Positions 46,338 through 58,722 of a stretch of DNA of 64,000 bases are shown here, piece after piece. The position numbers were made by a program, and so were the translations under genes. Under the pieces are notes generated by a model. It searched no databases, was not told the origin of the DNA, and was given only the letters and a program-made list of their open reading frames with translations. The stretch lies in contig NC_081836.1 of the NCBI RefSeq assembly GCF_030867095.1, positions 30,640,338-30,704,337 on the forward strand, given 5' to 3'. Every line of letters starts with the position of its first letter. Position 1 is the first letter of the stretch. The stretch comes from Alligator mississippiensis (taxonomy: Eukaryota > Chordata > Crocodylia > Alligatoridae).

Positions 46338-47893
46338 CAGGGGCAGGCAATTATTTCGGGCGGAGGGCTGCTTACTGAGTTCTGGCAAGCCATCAAGGGC
46401 TGCATGGGTAGCCCCACCCCTTGCCCCAGCCCCTGGTTGCCATCTTTGGACCAGAAGTCCTGCCCCCTAACCCCTGACTTTTGCCACCAGAAGTCCCTCC
46501 CTGTGCCTTCCAGAAGTACTCCTTTCAGCAGGGAGTTTTGCCATCTTTGAACCAGAAAAATACCAAATTATATTCTAAAAATCAAACATGTATTACAACC
46601 TTCATTAATTTCATTTAAAAAATATTTTTGTCCTGATTTACATGTGTTTGTGTAGTGTACACAGAAGTGATTGTATAATAGCTCTCTTAAAATGAAGTCT
46701 TCCTCTTGTATATTGTGGGAGGGTGTGGGGGAGGGTATGGCTAGGGAGGGCTGTGGCTTGTGTGGATGGGAAGGGCTTGCCCACAGCCTGCATCCCCCTC
46801 TTCCCCCCGTGGCAGGCAGAGCCCCCACCAACTCTCCTGCAAGCCCAGGCTCTGCACTCCTGCCACTCCTGGCCCTAGGGCCCTGGTGCGGACCCTGTGC
46901 TCCTGCTCGTTGCCACTTGCGGGGGCGTCTGCCACTGCTGCCCTTCTCCTGTCACTTCCCTGCCCTGCCCCCCGGCAGCTCTGGCACCACGTCCCAGCTG
47001 CTTCTGTGGTCCTGGCACTGCAGCTGGGAACCATGTGATGCCACGTGGGGGGGGCATGGCGACAGGGAGAGAGGGGAAATGGCTGTGGCAGGTGGGGGGA
47101 AGGGACAGTGAGTGGGTGTGCAGGGTACAGTGACAGCTGGCCAGGAGCCCGGGGCCCACTCTGGTGCACTGGGGCCAGCGCCAGCGTGGGGCAGCAGGAG
47201 TATGGGGTCTGGGCTGCGCTGCTCCAGCAGGGAGAGGAGGGAGATGACCTGGCTCCGTAGAGCCCCTGGCAGCCGGATCCTGTGCTCCTGCTGCCTTGCT
47301 CTAGGCCCCAACAGTGCTGGCCCTAGTGCACTGGCGCAGGCCCTGTGATTCCACCTGGCTGTTGATGCGCTCCGTGTGCCCACTCACTGCCCCTTCACCC
47401 TGTATTCTGCTGCCATCACTGCCCCCTGCTCGCCCATCTGCCAGCCGGCCAGCATCAAATGGTTCCCAACTGCAGCACTGGGACCGCAGGAGCTGGCCCA
47501 GCCAGCCCTGAGGACTGGGGTGATCTCCCACAGTCCCCCCCCTGCATCCCCCTTCCCCTCCCCCTTCTTACCTATATTTCCCTTGGTGTGGGGAAGCAGG
47601 AGCAGTCCCAGGACAGAAGCATCCATTGGCCTCTGCTAGGTAGAGGCTTTTGGCTGGGATTCAGGGTGGCAGGGCTGGAGGGGGTGGCAGGGCCAGGCTG
47701 GACTTGCTGCTGCAGCTGTCTAGTTCTGCCGCTGGATCCCCCTGGGTCCTACTGCCCCTGTCTAATGTCATCTTTGACAGGCAGTTGGGGCAGATAAATA
47801 TTAATTTTTCTAAATTTTTAGGGGCCCTGTGGGCTGGATGGAATGGCTTGGTGGCCCAGATGTGCCCTGTGGGCCATATTTTGCCAGCCTCTG
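46338..47893. mobile_element. 1.56-kb hAT-like element, long relative of 38664-38851
   Basis: Left end CAGGGGCAGGCAATTATTTC continues as GGAGGGCTGCTTACTGAG. The right end GGGCCATATTTTGCCAGCCTC is followed by TG. Both ends match the 188-bp element at 38664. Flanks CTGTAGTG and CTCTAGTG match at 7 of 8 positions. The extra interior (about 46750-47760) is GC-rich and has no recognisable transposase. Confidence 0.75.
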
Positions 47894-48204
47894 CTCTAGT
47901 GAGAACTTTTTCTGGCTTTCCCCCTGTGCTGTTTCAATGCAGCCCTTGTTAGAACAACACTGTTCCTTAGAAAGATACCTATGAACCACACTCCCAGTTC
48001 AGAGGGATACGTGCTTCTCAGCACTGTTGCTGTCAAATTTGCTAAGAACACCCTGGTGACAGATGCTTGTCAATAGATTGGCTGCTAATACAGGGGGGTT
48101 GCCTCTAGACAAATCCTCTGTAAGCTTGTTAGCAGAACTCCTAAAGGCAGGGGCTTGAAAGGTTTATTTTCCAATGTTTTAGTCTTATTTGCTTTTGGTT
48201 TCAG

Positions 48205-48330
48205 GAGGTTTTCTATATGACTGGAAAAGTGCCAATGTGGTCCCCATTTTCAAGAAGGGGAGGAAGGAGGACCCAGGCAACTATAGGCCAGTCAGTCTCA
48301 CCTCCATCCTAGGCAAAGTCTATCCAGAGA
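48205..48330 (+). mobile_element. CR1-like reverse-transcriptase fragment
   Basis: The + strand encodes DWKSANVVPIFKKG and DPGNYRPVSLTSILGKV, the NYRPVSLTS motif of CR1 reverse transcriptase, and then loses similarity. A short internal scrap. Confidence 0.85.
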
Positions 48331-48699
48331 AGATAGCATATGAATCTAGCTAGCTGCAGCTGATCACAAAAAATGCAGGCTCCATTCCTGTATTAACATG
48401 TTGGAGCTGAGTGTTTCATAGGAGTGGGAGGCAGTGAGAATTTCACCCAGCTGTTGAGTGTGGAGCTGTCAGTTGGTGGAAGTTACACATGGAGAGTGGG
48501 TGGCCTAGGAAACGATGCTACTTTCCAGCAAAGAGTATTGTCATTATCTCTGCCAGGTTAGGGCAAAGCCTAAATATTCTGTCTATTCAGCCCTACTTTC
48601 AGAACCACCCCCAACTTGTCTTGGGTAACATCCCAGGATGCTTCATGCAAGCTTCTGGAGAGCAGTGATTCAATACAGTGGCTCTCAGGAAAGGGAGGA

Positions 48700-48915
48700 T
48701 GAACTTGTACTTTAAGGTATTGGATTTGGGACCTTGGCTCAATACTTTATCCTGTATCTGTGTGATAGTGGGCTTTACATCTCTGCCTCAATTCCCCAAC
48801 TGTATGATGGTAATGATAACACCAGCTGCCATTTTTGTCTGCTCAGACTGGGTGGGATGGTATGTGTCTCTTACTATATGTATGAGCCCTTCTTAGTAAA
48901 GTGATGTCGCAGTGC
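48700..48915 (+). repeat. degenerate MIR-like element
   Basis: Contains CTCTGCCTCAATTCCCCAAC, TGTATGATGGTAATGATAAC and later GTGTCTCTTACTATATG, in the order of a MIR-type SINE with its tail. Confidence 0.45.
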
Positions 48916-48919
48916 TCAG

Positions 48920-51240
48920 GGGCCCTTAGTGAAGTGTGTCTCTGTCTCTCTTATTGGGACCTGCAATGTTGGAGACTTCAGGCAATGAATCATCTCTACT
49001 TACTGCACCCTGTCCCATCAAACCAGGTAGAGCTTCCCACCCTATTAGTTGGGACCCAGCACCGGGAGTATCATCTCCCTCATTGAGGCTTACCCTGGAG
49101 CATTCAGTGGTCTGGTAGGTCAGCACTGCAGCTGCTAATCACCCTCCTCTTGGAGTCTCAGGACTGTTGACCTTTGGTTCACTCCCTTTCCATCTAGTGC
49201 TTCTGTACCCCATGCTCTATCACTAGGCCACAAGCTGCTCTAACTTTTGGGTTTCTGACTTACAGTCTTTCTCGAATCTCTTAAGCTTGTATTTCATCAC
49301 ACTTCCTAAACCAGGTGGGGTCTTGCAGGATCAGCAGGCTGCCTTGCAAGTCTCCTCTTCTGGCCCTTTAGGATGTGCACTCTTTTACTTTTCTTCCTCC
49401 CTTCTTTCCAAATACTGGATGGCTTCACTTTATCTCAACATGGCAGCCACTTCCTCTTCATGTATGCTTACTATTTTCTAATGCTCAGCTCCCTCTCCCA
49501 CTGTAGTCAAACTGAAGTGTCACATCAATACTAAAATGTTCCAATCCTAATCTGCATGTTCTTCATCTTCCTCTGTGGCTTTGCTTGTTTTCTTGTTTGG
49601 GGCTAGCACTTAGCAATTGGGTTTGTGACAAGCTGTGTTCATTTCACCCTGTTTCTTTTTTCTCCTTTGAACTGAGTAGCTTTCTCCAGAGGTTCTCCGG
49701 CCAAATCCTGGGAATGAATTTTGTTTTCTCTTCAGTTAGATTATTAGATCAGCAGGTTACAGATTGCATCTCTTTCTTAGTCCTGACCAGACACCTGACT
49801 TCAGTTTACAGTCAACAAATCCCCAAATGCAAACTTTTTCTCAAATAATTGCTTTGCAAAGCAGCCTTAGAGCAAAACCCTGTTAAAATGCTGTAAAGAG
49901 GAATGAATGCTAAGAGAGGCTTTCCCATCACAGAGCTCTGAATGATTTAAGTTCTTATGAAAGCTCACTGACTTGTGCGGCTAGGGAATCCAGTGTTGGT
50001 GAAGAGAGCGAGTGTACACCTCCAGGTACATCGCAGCACAAAGAATGGGTCTTGGAGCTAATCTTGATGTCCAGGACCAATCCTACTGCTTAATTTCTAA
50101 CTTTATCCATGCTCAGGTTTCAGAGTTGCCTCAGTGATTTGGGAGCCCCATTCACATTAATTTTAGTGGGAAGTTGGGGTCCAATCTCACGTTTACACTG
50201 AGCATACATGGTCTGCCTGGCCTTCTTTTGCAACACAGTGGCCTCACAGGGACTAAGACAGATAGATGTATGTTGTGTGAAGAAAACATTCTGTCCACAA
50301 CTTTTACGCCTGAGGTATAACAGCCTAATAAACTGTTTTTAGTTCTATTTCTGGTTTTCTCCCTTCTGTGAAATGGGGCAAACTGATACTTCTTTCCCTC
50401 TGCAAATGCAAAATGTAGGTATGCCAGATTTCTTTTAGTTTAGAAAAAGGCTATATCATGTATTTGACCTGCAAAAATCACCAGTGAGAGTGTCAGCATC
50501 CCTGCTTCTTTAATAGTCAATCTCATTAGGGCCCCCAATTTTACTTTCAGTATAATAAAGCACCTTCCAATTCTGTTAAGGGACCATTAAGATCAAGCCT
50601 CTGGAATTCAAATATCTGTATGTTGCATTTGCTGTCCAATTGTTTCAGTATAAGCTGTGCTGTGGTATACACTGATCAATAAGGGAAAATCTCAGATGCA
50701 TGCAGAGGCCTTGAGTTAGTGTTCTTTGAAATGCTCCAGCTTTTTGGTACTCTGCATGTTTATATTGGTAAAAGGCTGCTGGCCCTTGCTTCCCTCCTAG
50801 AGCAGGTGCAGCATGGACAGCAGTAGCATATGGTTCTCACCCCTCTGGAGTATCAGAGCTAATTCATCCTTGGATACTTCTGCTACCATTCCCAGCCAAC
50901 CTGCCTGCCATATTAATTGTGGTGGGTTTTGGGCTGTGAACATTTTTCTCTGGGAAGCAGGCTGAGGCATATCTCCTCCTTGTCTACTGAACTCCTTTCA
51001 CACAGAAGACCACAGAACACCCATCAGAAGGATGTGTCCACCAAATGGGTGATTATGGTTACTCTCCACCTGGACTGGATTTGTCATGGCAATTTAGCAG
51101 TGAAAGACTTTATCTTATTGCTAGCCCTTCTAACCAGCCACCACCCAGCGGCTCCGTACTTTTTTTTCTCAACCTTTTATATTTAAGAGTTTTTTGTTTT
51201 TTTAAATTAATCAATTGAGTGTTCATTTATTTATTTTTAA
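48920..51240. other. intronic DNA, nothing recognised
   Basis: Unique-looking AT-moderate sequence with no supported coding segment. Confidence 0.3.
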
Positions 51241-51246
51241 AGAAAT

Positions 51247-51330
51247 CAGTGGTAGCCTTCCCAACTTGTGGCTCCATCACCTTTTCCGCAGTGGTAGCCT
51301 TCCCAACTTGTGGCTCCACCACCTTTTCCG
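51247..51330. repeat. two-copy 42-bp tandem repeat
   Basis: Two 42-bp copies, each containing CAGTGGTAGCCTTCCCAACT and TGTGGCTCCA.CACC, differing at about one base. Confidence 0.9.
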
Positions 51331-51390
51331 CAGTACCTTTCTAGTTAAACAGGCCCTTAGAACCTGTGTGGCAAGTGTATTTCATTGACT

Positions 51391-51708
51391 ATAGGCAGAC
51401 AAGGTTCCTTGGGTGAATTTGATATCTTTTATTAGACCAACCCAAATAGTTGGAGAATATTTATTAAGCAAGCTTTCGGGTTCAAAAACCCTTCGTCAGG
51501 CTAAGGAAGTTTCAGCAGTTGGTGTGTGCTCCACACCAACTGCTGGAATTTTAATTCCATCCAGGAAGAGCACACACCAACTGCTGAAACTTCCTTAGCC
51601 TGACGAAGGGTTTTTGAACCCAAAAGCTTGCTTAATAAATATTCTCCAGCTATTTGGGTTGGTCTAATAAAAGATATCAAATTCACCCAAGGAACCTTGT
51701 CTGCCTAT
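51391..51708. mobile_element. inverted pair of Penelope terminal sequences (141-bp arms)
   Basis: Left arm 51391-51531 and right arm 51568-51708 are near-perfect inverted copies around a 36-bp spacer. Each arm matches the terminal segment of the Penelope element at 12389-12545 (CTTTTATTAGACCAACCCAA; GCAAGCTTT.GGGTTC). After the right arm comes TTAGACCAACACGGCTACAA. This looks like termini left by Penelope insertion in opposite orientations, without the RT gene. Confidence 0.85.
51465..51505 (-). ncRNA. hammerhead-ribozyme-like core in Penelope terminus
   Basis: On the minus strand: CTGACGA, then a hairpin (GGGTT, TTTG loop, AACCC), then GAAA, which is the conserved box order of a hammerhead ribozyme. 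Penelope terminal repeats are known to carry minimal hammerheads. The right arm and the 12.47-kb copy keep CTGAYGA but read AAAA in place of GAAA. Confidence 0.6.
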
Positions 51709-52189
51709 GTCCTTAGACCAACACGGCTACAACCTAAACCCTTTCATTGACTATAACACTACAGCTCTGTCTAGACTCCTCATCTCCATGACTTTGGTTG
51801 GAAGGAGGAAGACCATGAAGAAAGGGTGGCATTTGTGGGAAGGGATATAAGGGCTGCTTTATTCCCAGTACCATCAATGTCCTCACTGTGTTTCTGTGGA
51901 GTTGCCAGGACATCATGACAGCTAGTGTCCCCCAGGTATAGTCTCAGTTATGTTAGCTGTTTTGCTAATGCCAGGCCCAAAGGGCTGGATCCTCAGCTGC
52001 AAATTGGCATAGCTACTCTGAAACCTGCCTTAATTTATTGCAGCTGGGGATCTGGCCCTCTGCATGTGTTACACATTCCAACAGGACTTGAAACAATGCA
52101 TCTTTTCTTTCTCTCCCCCACATCTGCCCCCACATCCATTACCTGCCAAGAATGATATGGAGGCCTATGTTTCCTTTGCTACTGTTCAT

Positions 52190-52535
52190 GTCTGCATGAA
52201 CTGGGGTGACCACCAGTATCTGGGGGAACGTTTGTTCACCAGAGCGCCCCAAGGGATGACGAGGTCGAATGGTCACAAACTACTACAAGATCGTTTCAGG
52301 CTGGACATAAGGAAGAATTTCTTTACTGTCCGAGCCCCCGAGGTCTGGAACAGCCTGCCACCGGAGGTGGTTCAAGCGCCTTCATTGAACACCTTCAAGA
52401 CGAAACTGGATGCTTATCTTGCTGGGATCCTATGACCCCAGCTGACTTCCTGCCCTTTGGGCGGGGGGCTGGACTCGATGATCTTCCGAGGTCCCTTCCA
52501 GCCCTAATGTCTATGAAATCTAAACCCCTATGAAA
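52190..52535 (+). mobile_element. CR1 LINE 3' end
   Basis: The + strand encodes RLDIRKNFFTVRAPEVWNSL and PPEVVQAPSLNTFKTKLDA, the C-terminal end of CR1 ORF2, then the 3' UTR (GGACTCGATGATCTTCCGAG, GTCCCTTCCAGCCCTA) and CTATGAAAT tail units. Confidence 0.92.
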
Positions 52536-52599
52536 TCTATGAAACTGCTTAAGCAGTGCTATTGAAAACTGCTTTTGCTGCTGTTCAACTGTAGCAGGC

Positions 52600-54780
52600 A
52601 TAATCCAGCCCACTGAATTCAGGTCTTGGCAGATAAAATTTCTTTCTGTTCACATTTAAAAGGACTACTATTTGTAATTTTTCAATACCAGCACATTTTC
52701 TTATTATTGATTTTGGCTCTTAAATAGGTTGCATTTAAGGGAAACATGTTTGGGAGTGTAAACGGACTATTTCTTTATCCCCTTCTGTATTATGTCTGCC
52801 TTTAGTTCAGGGTCAGGGATAATTTAAAGATCTATGTGTGCCTTTGATTGATGCAATAAACACTTGTTTTACAAAAGAGATCAAAGGCCCTCTTGTTCCA
52901 GGTGCTGAACAGACACATAGTAAGAGAGCTCCTCCCCAGATAGCTTATAGTTTATGTAAATAAGACAGACAAAGCGCTAAAGCAGTATGATGGCTGGCTT
53001 GTATGATACTGGTTGTATAGGTTTGTATGCAATAGAATAACAGGTGTGGTGCATTCACCTGTAGACCCATGTGGTTCCCACAATGACAGAGGTTTTGCAA
53101 TACATAGCAAGTTCAGTGTCTTATAATGTTTACATTTTGTATATATCCCAGGGATGATGGTTGAGGAGTCCCTACCAGGTTACCGGTAATATCAGGTTTT
53201 ATATCCCGGTCTGGCTAAAGACAGTATCTTATTGAATATGTATGTGCCTCCCCTCTCCTCCCCCATATCTCTGGTGTACAGCTTCAGCTCAAGCTTGAAT
53301 TCTGGTAGCGGGTGCATATCGTCCCTGCAGCAAGGAGAGCAATCTCTCTCTGGACAGCTGGAATCCCTCTAAAGCAGTCAGCATGCTGCAGCCAATTGTA
53401 GAGTTCTTTGCAGAGCAGCTGAAGAGATTGGATAGAGCTGAGTGGACTGCTTACATAGCTGAGGAAATGCCAGAGAGGAGGTTGCCTGCAGTGGCATATT
53501 ACCCACGGTGTCCTTGGATGTTCCATAAATGACATAAAATAGGACTTGGCAGCCCATGGCCTGAGTGCCCGCTGCTCCAAGGCTCCATAAGAGCTGCTGT
53601 GATGTCAGTACTAACACCATTTTCATATTTTTGTCTGAAATGGTATTTCTGGCTGACGCTAGCCTAGAGTATCTGAGAGATGAGTAGGTTGAAGGGTTTC
53701 AAATAGCTGTCCCCATATCTTGTTGTGCTTGGTCCCCATCATACATAGCTCATCATATTGCCTCTTAATGATCTGAGCAGTATTTAAGAAATGGATTTTT
53801 CTGTGGAAAATGAAAGATACTGAATTATTTAGTGGAGTAGTGAAGAATATTGGTATTGCCATTTGAATGCAGGCTAGTCCTCTTTGCACAGGCTTAAATA
53901 AGGTCTTGGTATAAGTGGGGCAAAATCTTGAGGCAGATTTGCTTGTAAAGGGGCATGAATGACGCATGCCCTTGGAGGCTGGGGGAGCACGGCAACAGCC
54001 CACAGGTGGTGGTGCGGGCATGGCGGCGGTGAGCGGGGCGCTCCCGCAGGTGGCCACGGTGGTGTCAGGGAGGAGAAGGGAGTGTGATGTGCCGACTGGC
54101 GGTCAGTGACCACCCGCAGATGCCACCAGCAGTATCGGCGGTACTTCTTTCCAGGGGTGCATTGCCAATATCAGGGGGTGCATGGGCACCCACGTGCATC
54201 CCCTACATGTCGCCAATGTACAGGGGACACATTGTGAAAGTTGGGGTGTTCTGTTGGGGGGTGGCTCTTCGCTTTGGGGGACATTTGGTGGTCCCTATCA
54301 ATTGCTCCTTTAACCCCTCCTATCTGTGCCATTAGCCTTTCTACTTGGGTGGCCCATCTACAGCCATGGTCCAGGCCACAATAAATTGGAGGAAGGTGAC
54401 ATTCCTTATCTCCTTGTCTTGTTATTCCTGATATTATTCTTAACATGACTGGAAAGAATTAATGGGTTTTAAAGTGGCTATCAGAACCACAGACAGTACA
54501 ATGTTGACTTGGGCCACTATGCCTCAGTGTGACCTAATGACTTATTGCATTGATGGGGTAGGAGTGTCACAACATCTTAATGCCCAAATTTCTTTTCAAC
54601 AGAATTTCAAAAGTGCCAACCTTGGCTATGTGCAACTGTCTGCTGGGCCAATTCCCTGGCTCCCTTTATGTGTCCTGTTCCTGTATTCTGCTGCACCTTC
54701 CCCTATTACTAAGCAGAGCGAGATTGAGCAACAGGCAGTCTTGAGTAAACAGCCTCTTACATGTTCCTCTCAGGCTGGTG
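52600..54780. other. intronic DNA, nothing recognised
   Basis: No exon or identifiable element. A short GC-rich patch lies at about 53960-54200. Confidence 0.3.
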
Positions 54781-54785
54781 GTGAG

Positions 54786-54935
54786 GGATAGTTCTCTCCA
54801 TCCTTGGAGGTTTTTAAGACCTGGATAGACAAAGCCTTAGCTGAGATGATCTAGTTGGGGCTGGTCCTGCTTTGAGCAGGGGGTTGGACTAGACCTCCTG
54901 TGGTCCCTTCCAACCCTCATTTTGCATTATTCTAT
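54786..54935 (+). mobile_element. CR1 3'-end fragment
   Basis: TTGGAGGTTTTTAAGACCTG through GGGTTGGACTAGACCTCCTG and GGTCCCTTCCAACCCTC: the CR1 3' end on the + strand. Confidence 0.9.
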
Positions 54936-54939
54936 TTAC

Positions 54940-57900
54940 TGAGTATAAAATGTTTAGAAATTGCTCTTTGCTGCAGTTGCTGACAGCAAACAGAAGAAGC
55001 CTTCTATTTGTCTGGCCTCTGGAGAATATGTACAGGCTGCATTTTATACACAGTAGCCCAAATATATATTTTGGGAACATAAAAAACTGTTTTCTATTGA
55101 TGTGGCCAGGCAAGCCCTTATATCAGTTCTGTGTGACACTGAAGTCCCATGTTTGTATGGAAGTGTGTTACTAAATACTTGGCAGGAACTGACACCAGAG
55201 CTGCATTCCCCCTTGGTGGATTTGCCATAGACTCATGGAAACTTAATGTCACTGAAGCACTTGATTGGTGCATTTCTGGTTAGACTCTGCCTTCAGTCCT
55301 CTCCTACCTATCCTTGCTTGCAGCCATTTTGCCATGTGCCATGCTCCGATCTCTGTGCTTGTGGGATGGGGGTGTTTCAAAGGACATACTCTTACTTTGA
55401 ATCAGTGCTGTGGTATGACTCTGAGAGGGCATTTTACTGCTAGAGAGATGTGCTACTGTCATTTGTACTCCAGGAGAAACTAAGAGCCCATTTGGGAGCT
55501 TTATTTGTTAGAGACCGTGCACATAGAGATGGTCCCTGCCCCAAAGCTTACTGTGTAAAAATGATGTCAAACTGAGAAAGCTACTTACTCATGATGGCTA
55601 AGCATCTAATCCAGGGCATTTTTATGAGAGGCTGAGGCTCTTACCATAGCATCCCAGGCAAATTCCTGTCTAGATTATATCCAGCCTACCCCAATTCTCA
55701 TGGTGGCTTTTGTAAAGGCTGATTGAAACTGTCCTATCAGTCTACTAGGGAGACATGTTACTTTGAGGCAACAGATTTATTTGGAATAAGGCAGATCAAG
55801 CTTTCCACTTGTCAGTATGCATCTGATGGTTATGCTGGCCTGTTCTGTTTTGGTCTCCAAAAACCATCTCTTCACTACCTCCCTTCTCCAAAGTTACCTG
55901 GCTTCTCATGTAACAAGGCTCAGAAAATACAGCCCAAAAATCTGTTCAGTCAGTAATAGGTTGTAGTAGAGCATTTGTTTCCAGCCCCACTGTTAGGAGT
56001 TGGGTGTAAAGCCTGCTACATCCTGTGTGTAAACCATGTCTTGACCCACTCCATTGCTAAGTTTGCATCAAGGTCTTTTAGAAAGTGGAGGAAAATGCTG
56101 CAGCAGCATAGTCTGAATGGGATGTAGTTTCCTCTAGGATTATTGGATGCATTAGTAATTTCCTGGGGTAGCTGTGTGTCCTTGTCCTGGAAGGATCTCT
56201 GCATTGTTTGGTAGTCTGCACATTGTAATAACCAGCTGGAGCTAATTGTGAATTGTTTCTTTTACCCAATCTGAAGGAATGAGGCAGATCATTGGCTCTA
56301 CTCCAGAGGGAGTAACACTAGATCAGTGTTTTGAGCTAGGACTTCAGAGTCCTGTGGACTTTTACTCCAAACCTTGTAGCTGAAGAAGTGTTTGGTCAGG
56401 GACAGATGATGTTCACTCTCCTGTGGCTGCTTTTGCATTTTTTTGCAGGGTTCCCTTTCCTCCCCTATTGAATTTCTTAATTCCTCTGAGCCCTCACTGC
56501 ACATGTTATTCTTGTGCTACCCTGGGGTAGATTATAGACAAGCTTCTGTTATGAATCTGAAGGAGATTACTTATTCCTTCTGCTGACCATGTACACAGAC
56601 CCTGCAGCTCTCTTTGGCACTCCAGTGTTCAGACTAACCACAGCCTGTGTTGCCTGGTGTTGTCACACACAGACTACCAAAGCTGTGGCCTAGATTGAGC
56701 GGACATGGGAAGGACTACTAACTAGCAGCATCCCCTCATCCCATTTTAAAGCTTATTCATTTGTGCTGGAAAACTGCGTTGTGCTGCAACATGACCTTGG
56801 AGAGTCCTAGTAACTAGCATGATTTTAAATGCAGCTTGGCGTTCAGCCCTGAAAGGGACAAGTTGTGTTTTTAATGTCATATCAGCCGGCCAACATTAGC
56901 TCCAGGGTGAACCTTATTATTCAGAACCCACTCACACAATGCTAAACACAACAGTTTCTGTGTATGCTGAATGCTTAATATTGTGTTGGTTCCTTCCATG
57001 GCTCAGTCCAGTTGTGTTCTAACAGCATGATATTTTTCTCCCCCAGTGTGCCTGAACATGTATGCACTTGTAAAACCCCTTATTTGGCGCTGCAGACGGT
57101 ATTTGCCTTCCATCTTAGTCTGTGTTTGTTGGGTCCCAGCCTCAAATGGCAGACATTTCCATCACACTGTCTCCAGAGGGTCCTGCTGCAGGAGCTGTCT
57201 GGCCACAGAACCACCCCAGAGGCATCACTTAACAGATGGAGATGGGAACAGTCCTCTGGAGGCCATCTGCCAACTCCTGTACAAAAGTGGCTGCAGGTGG
57301 GCATATGGCAACTGCAGCATAGCCTGAGGATAGGGCTAAACATTGGTGTGTCACTTCTTTGTGCCCACCCTGGTGCAGCAGCTAACGTGGCCAGTTCTGA
57401 CCAGTTCTTTTTGCATTGGTGTGTGCTGTTGGAGAACGTGAAAAGTCTGTCTCTACCCTTAGAAAAGTGACAGGCCTGAGGAGGAAGTCAGAACTGTCCT
57501 GGGAGTTGTTATGCAACACTGTGCTGACTTAACTGTATAATCCACTTTGGTTTCCTTCCGTGAGCCGAAAGGATAATGTTCCCCTCTAGGATATTACAGT
57601 ATGAAGCTAGATAACCTAATTCTGAGAGCTGTCTCTCCCTGGAGTGCACGGGAGCTATGCAGGACTTGCTTGGCAGGTGCCTGGCTGGAGCAGAGTGCCC
57701 TAGGCCTGCACACGTACAGCAGTCGGGGTTGGGAGGCTTCTTACGGCATGCTGTGATTTTGGTGCCTGGATTTCCTTGCTATTTTTGCCAGAAATATCCA
57801 AGTCCAAACTCTTGAGGCACATCTGTTATATAATCTGTTACCAGGTAATTTTTCTGAGAGATCATTGAAAACCAGAGGAATTCTCTAAAGGTCTAGGTGC

Positions 57901-58620
57901 TCTGGGTCACACCTTGTGGGAAGGGGAGGAGGACAGGCAGACATTATCTAATCCTTGGGTGCTCTGGACCATGTCACAGAGATGGAGCTGGTGGGATACA
58001 GAGCCTTTGATGTGTGGCATTGCATCAGATGGGCCCTCTAGCCAGGGAATAACACAAAAGCGGCAGGATTGTAGGGTGTTACGGAAGGAGCAGTGGTGTG
58101 GAGGAGAGGGTGGCCCCATCTTCGGGTTTTTTGTGAGGTTTTTGATGGTGTGACTTTTTTCCCCCCCTTATCTGCCTGGTAACCCTGTCACATGAATTTA
58201 TTTTCATAATAGTTTCCTTGTTTTTAACTAGTAAATTAGGTCCTGTCCAAAATCCTGTCAACTGTGGTATTTTCTTGCATTTTCCTCCATGGCCTTGTCT
58301 TTACTGAAAGAACAATTGGTTTACTAGGTTTGGTCATAAGAATTGATACTATAATTGATTGGGCTGGCCAGAACGGGCATGGTTGTCTCATGTTAAAAAT
58401 ACACCGGGGGGGGGCAACCCATGCTCTGTTTTAATCTGACTCTGTAACCAGGATGTAAATATGGCTCCACATGGCTTATCCCCAGTTATTGGTTGTAGCA
58501 GCTAATCCTGGGTATTGGACTGGGACATGACTGTCTTTGTTTTTGGTAAGTGTTTACAGACCCTTTAATCATGTTGGCCTCTGCCTTCCTCTAGCCCTTT
58601 TACATGACCACAAACACACT
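54940..58620. other. intronic DNA, nothing recognised
   Basis: Checked for the next SEC14-like exon (AYE.RFPTC) and none was seen. Short frames only. Confidence 0.3.
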
Positions 58621-58624
58621 GGAG

Positions 58625-58722
58625 CAGTAGCGCTCAACCTTTTGGTGCTGTGGCCCAAAGGAGTACATGGAGCCATAACATGGACCAGATCTGGTCTCTG
58701 GGCCTGGGGTTGAGCATTCCTG
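58625..58722. mobile_element. 98-bp hAT-like MITE
   Basis: Left end CAGTAGCGCTCAACC and reverse complement of right end CAGGAATGCTCAACC match well. Flanks do not show a convincing duplication. Confidence 0.5.
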
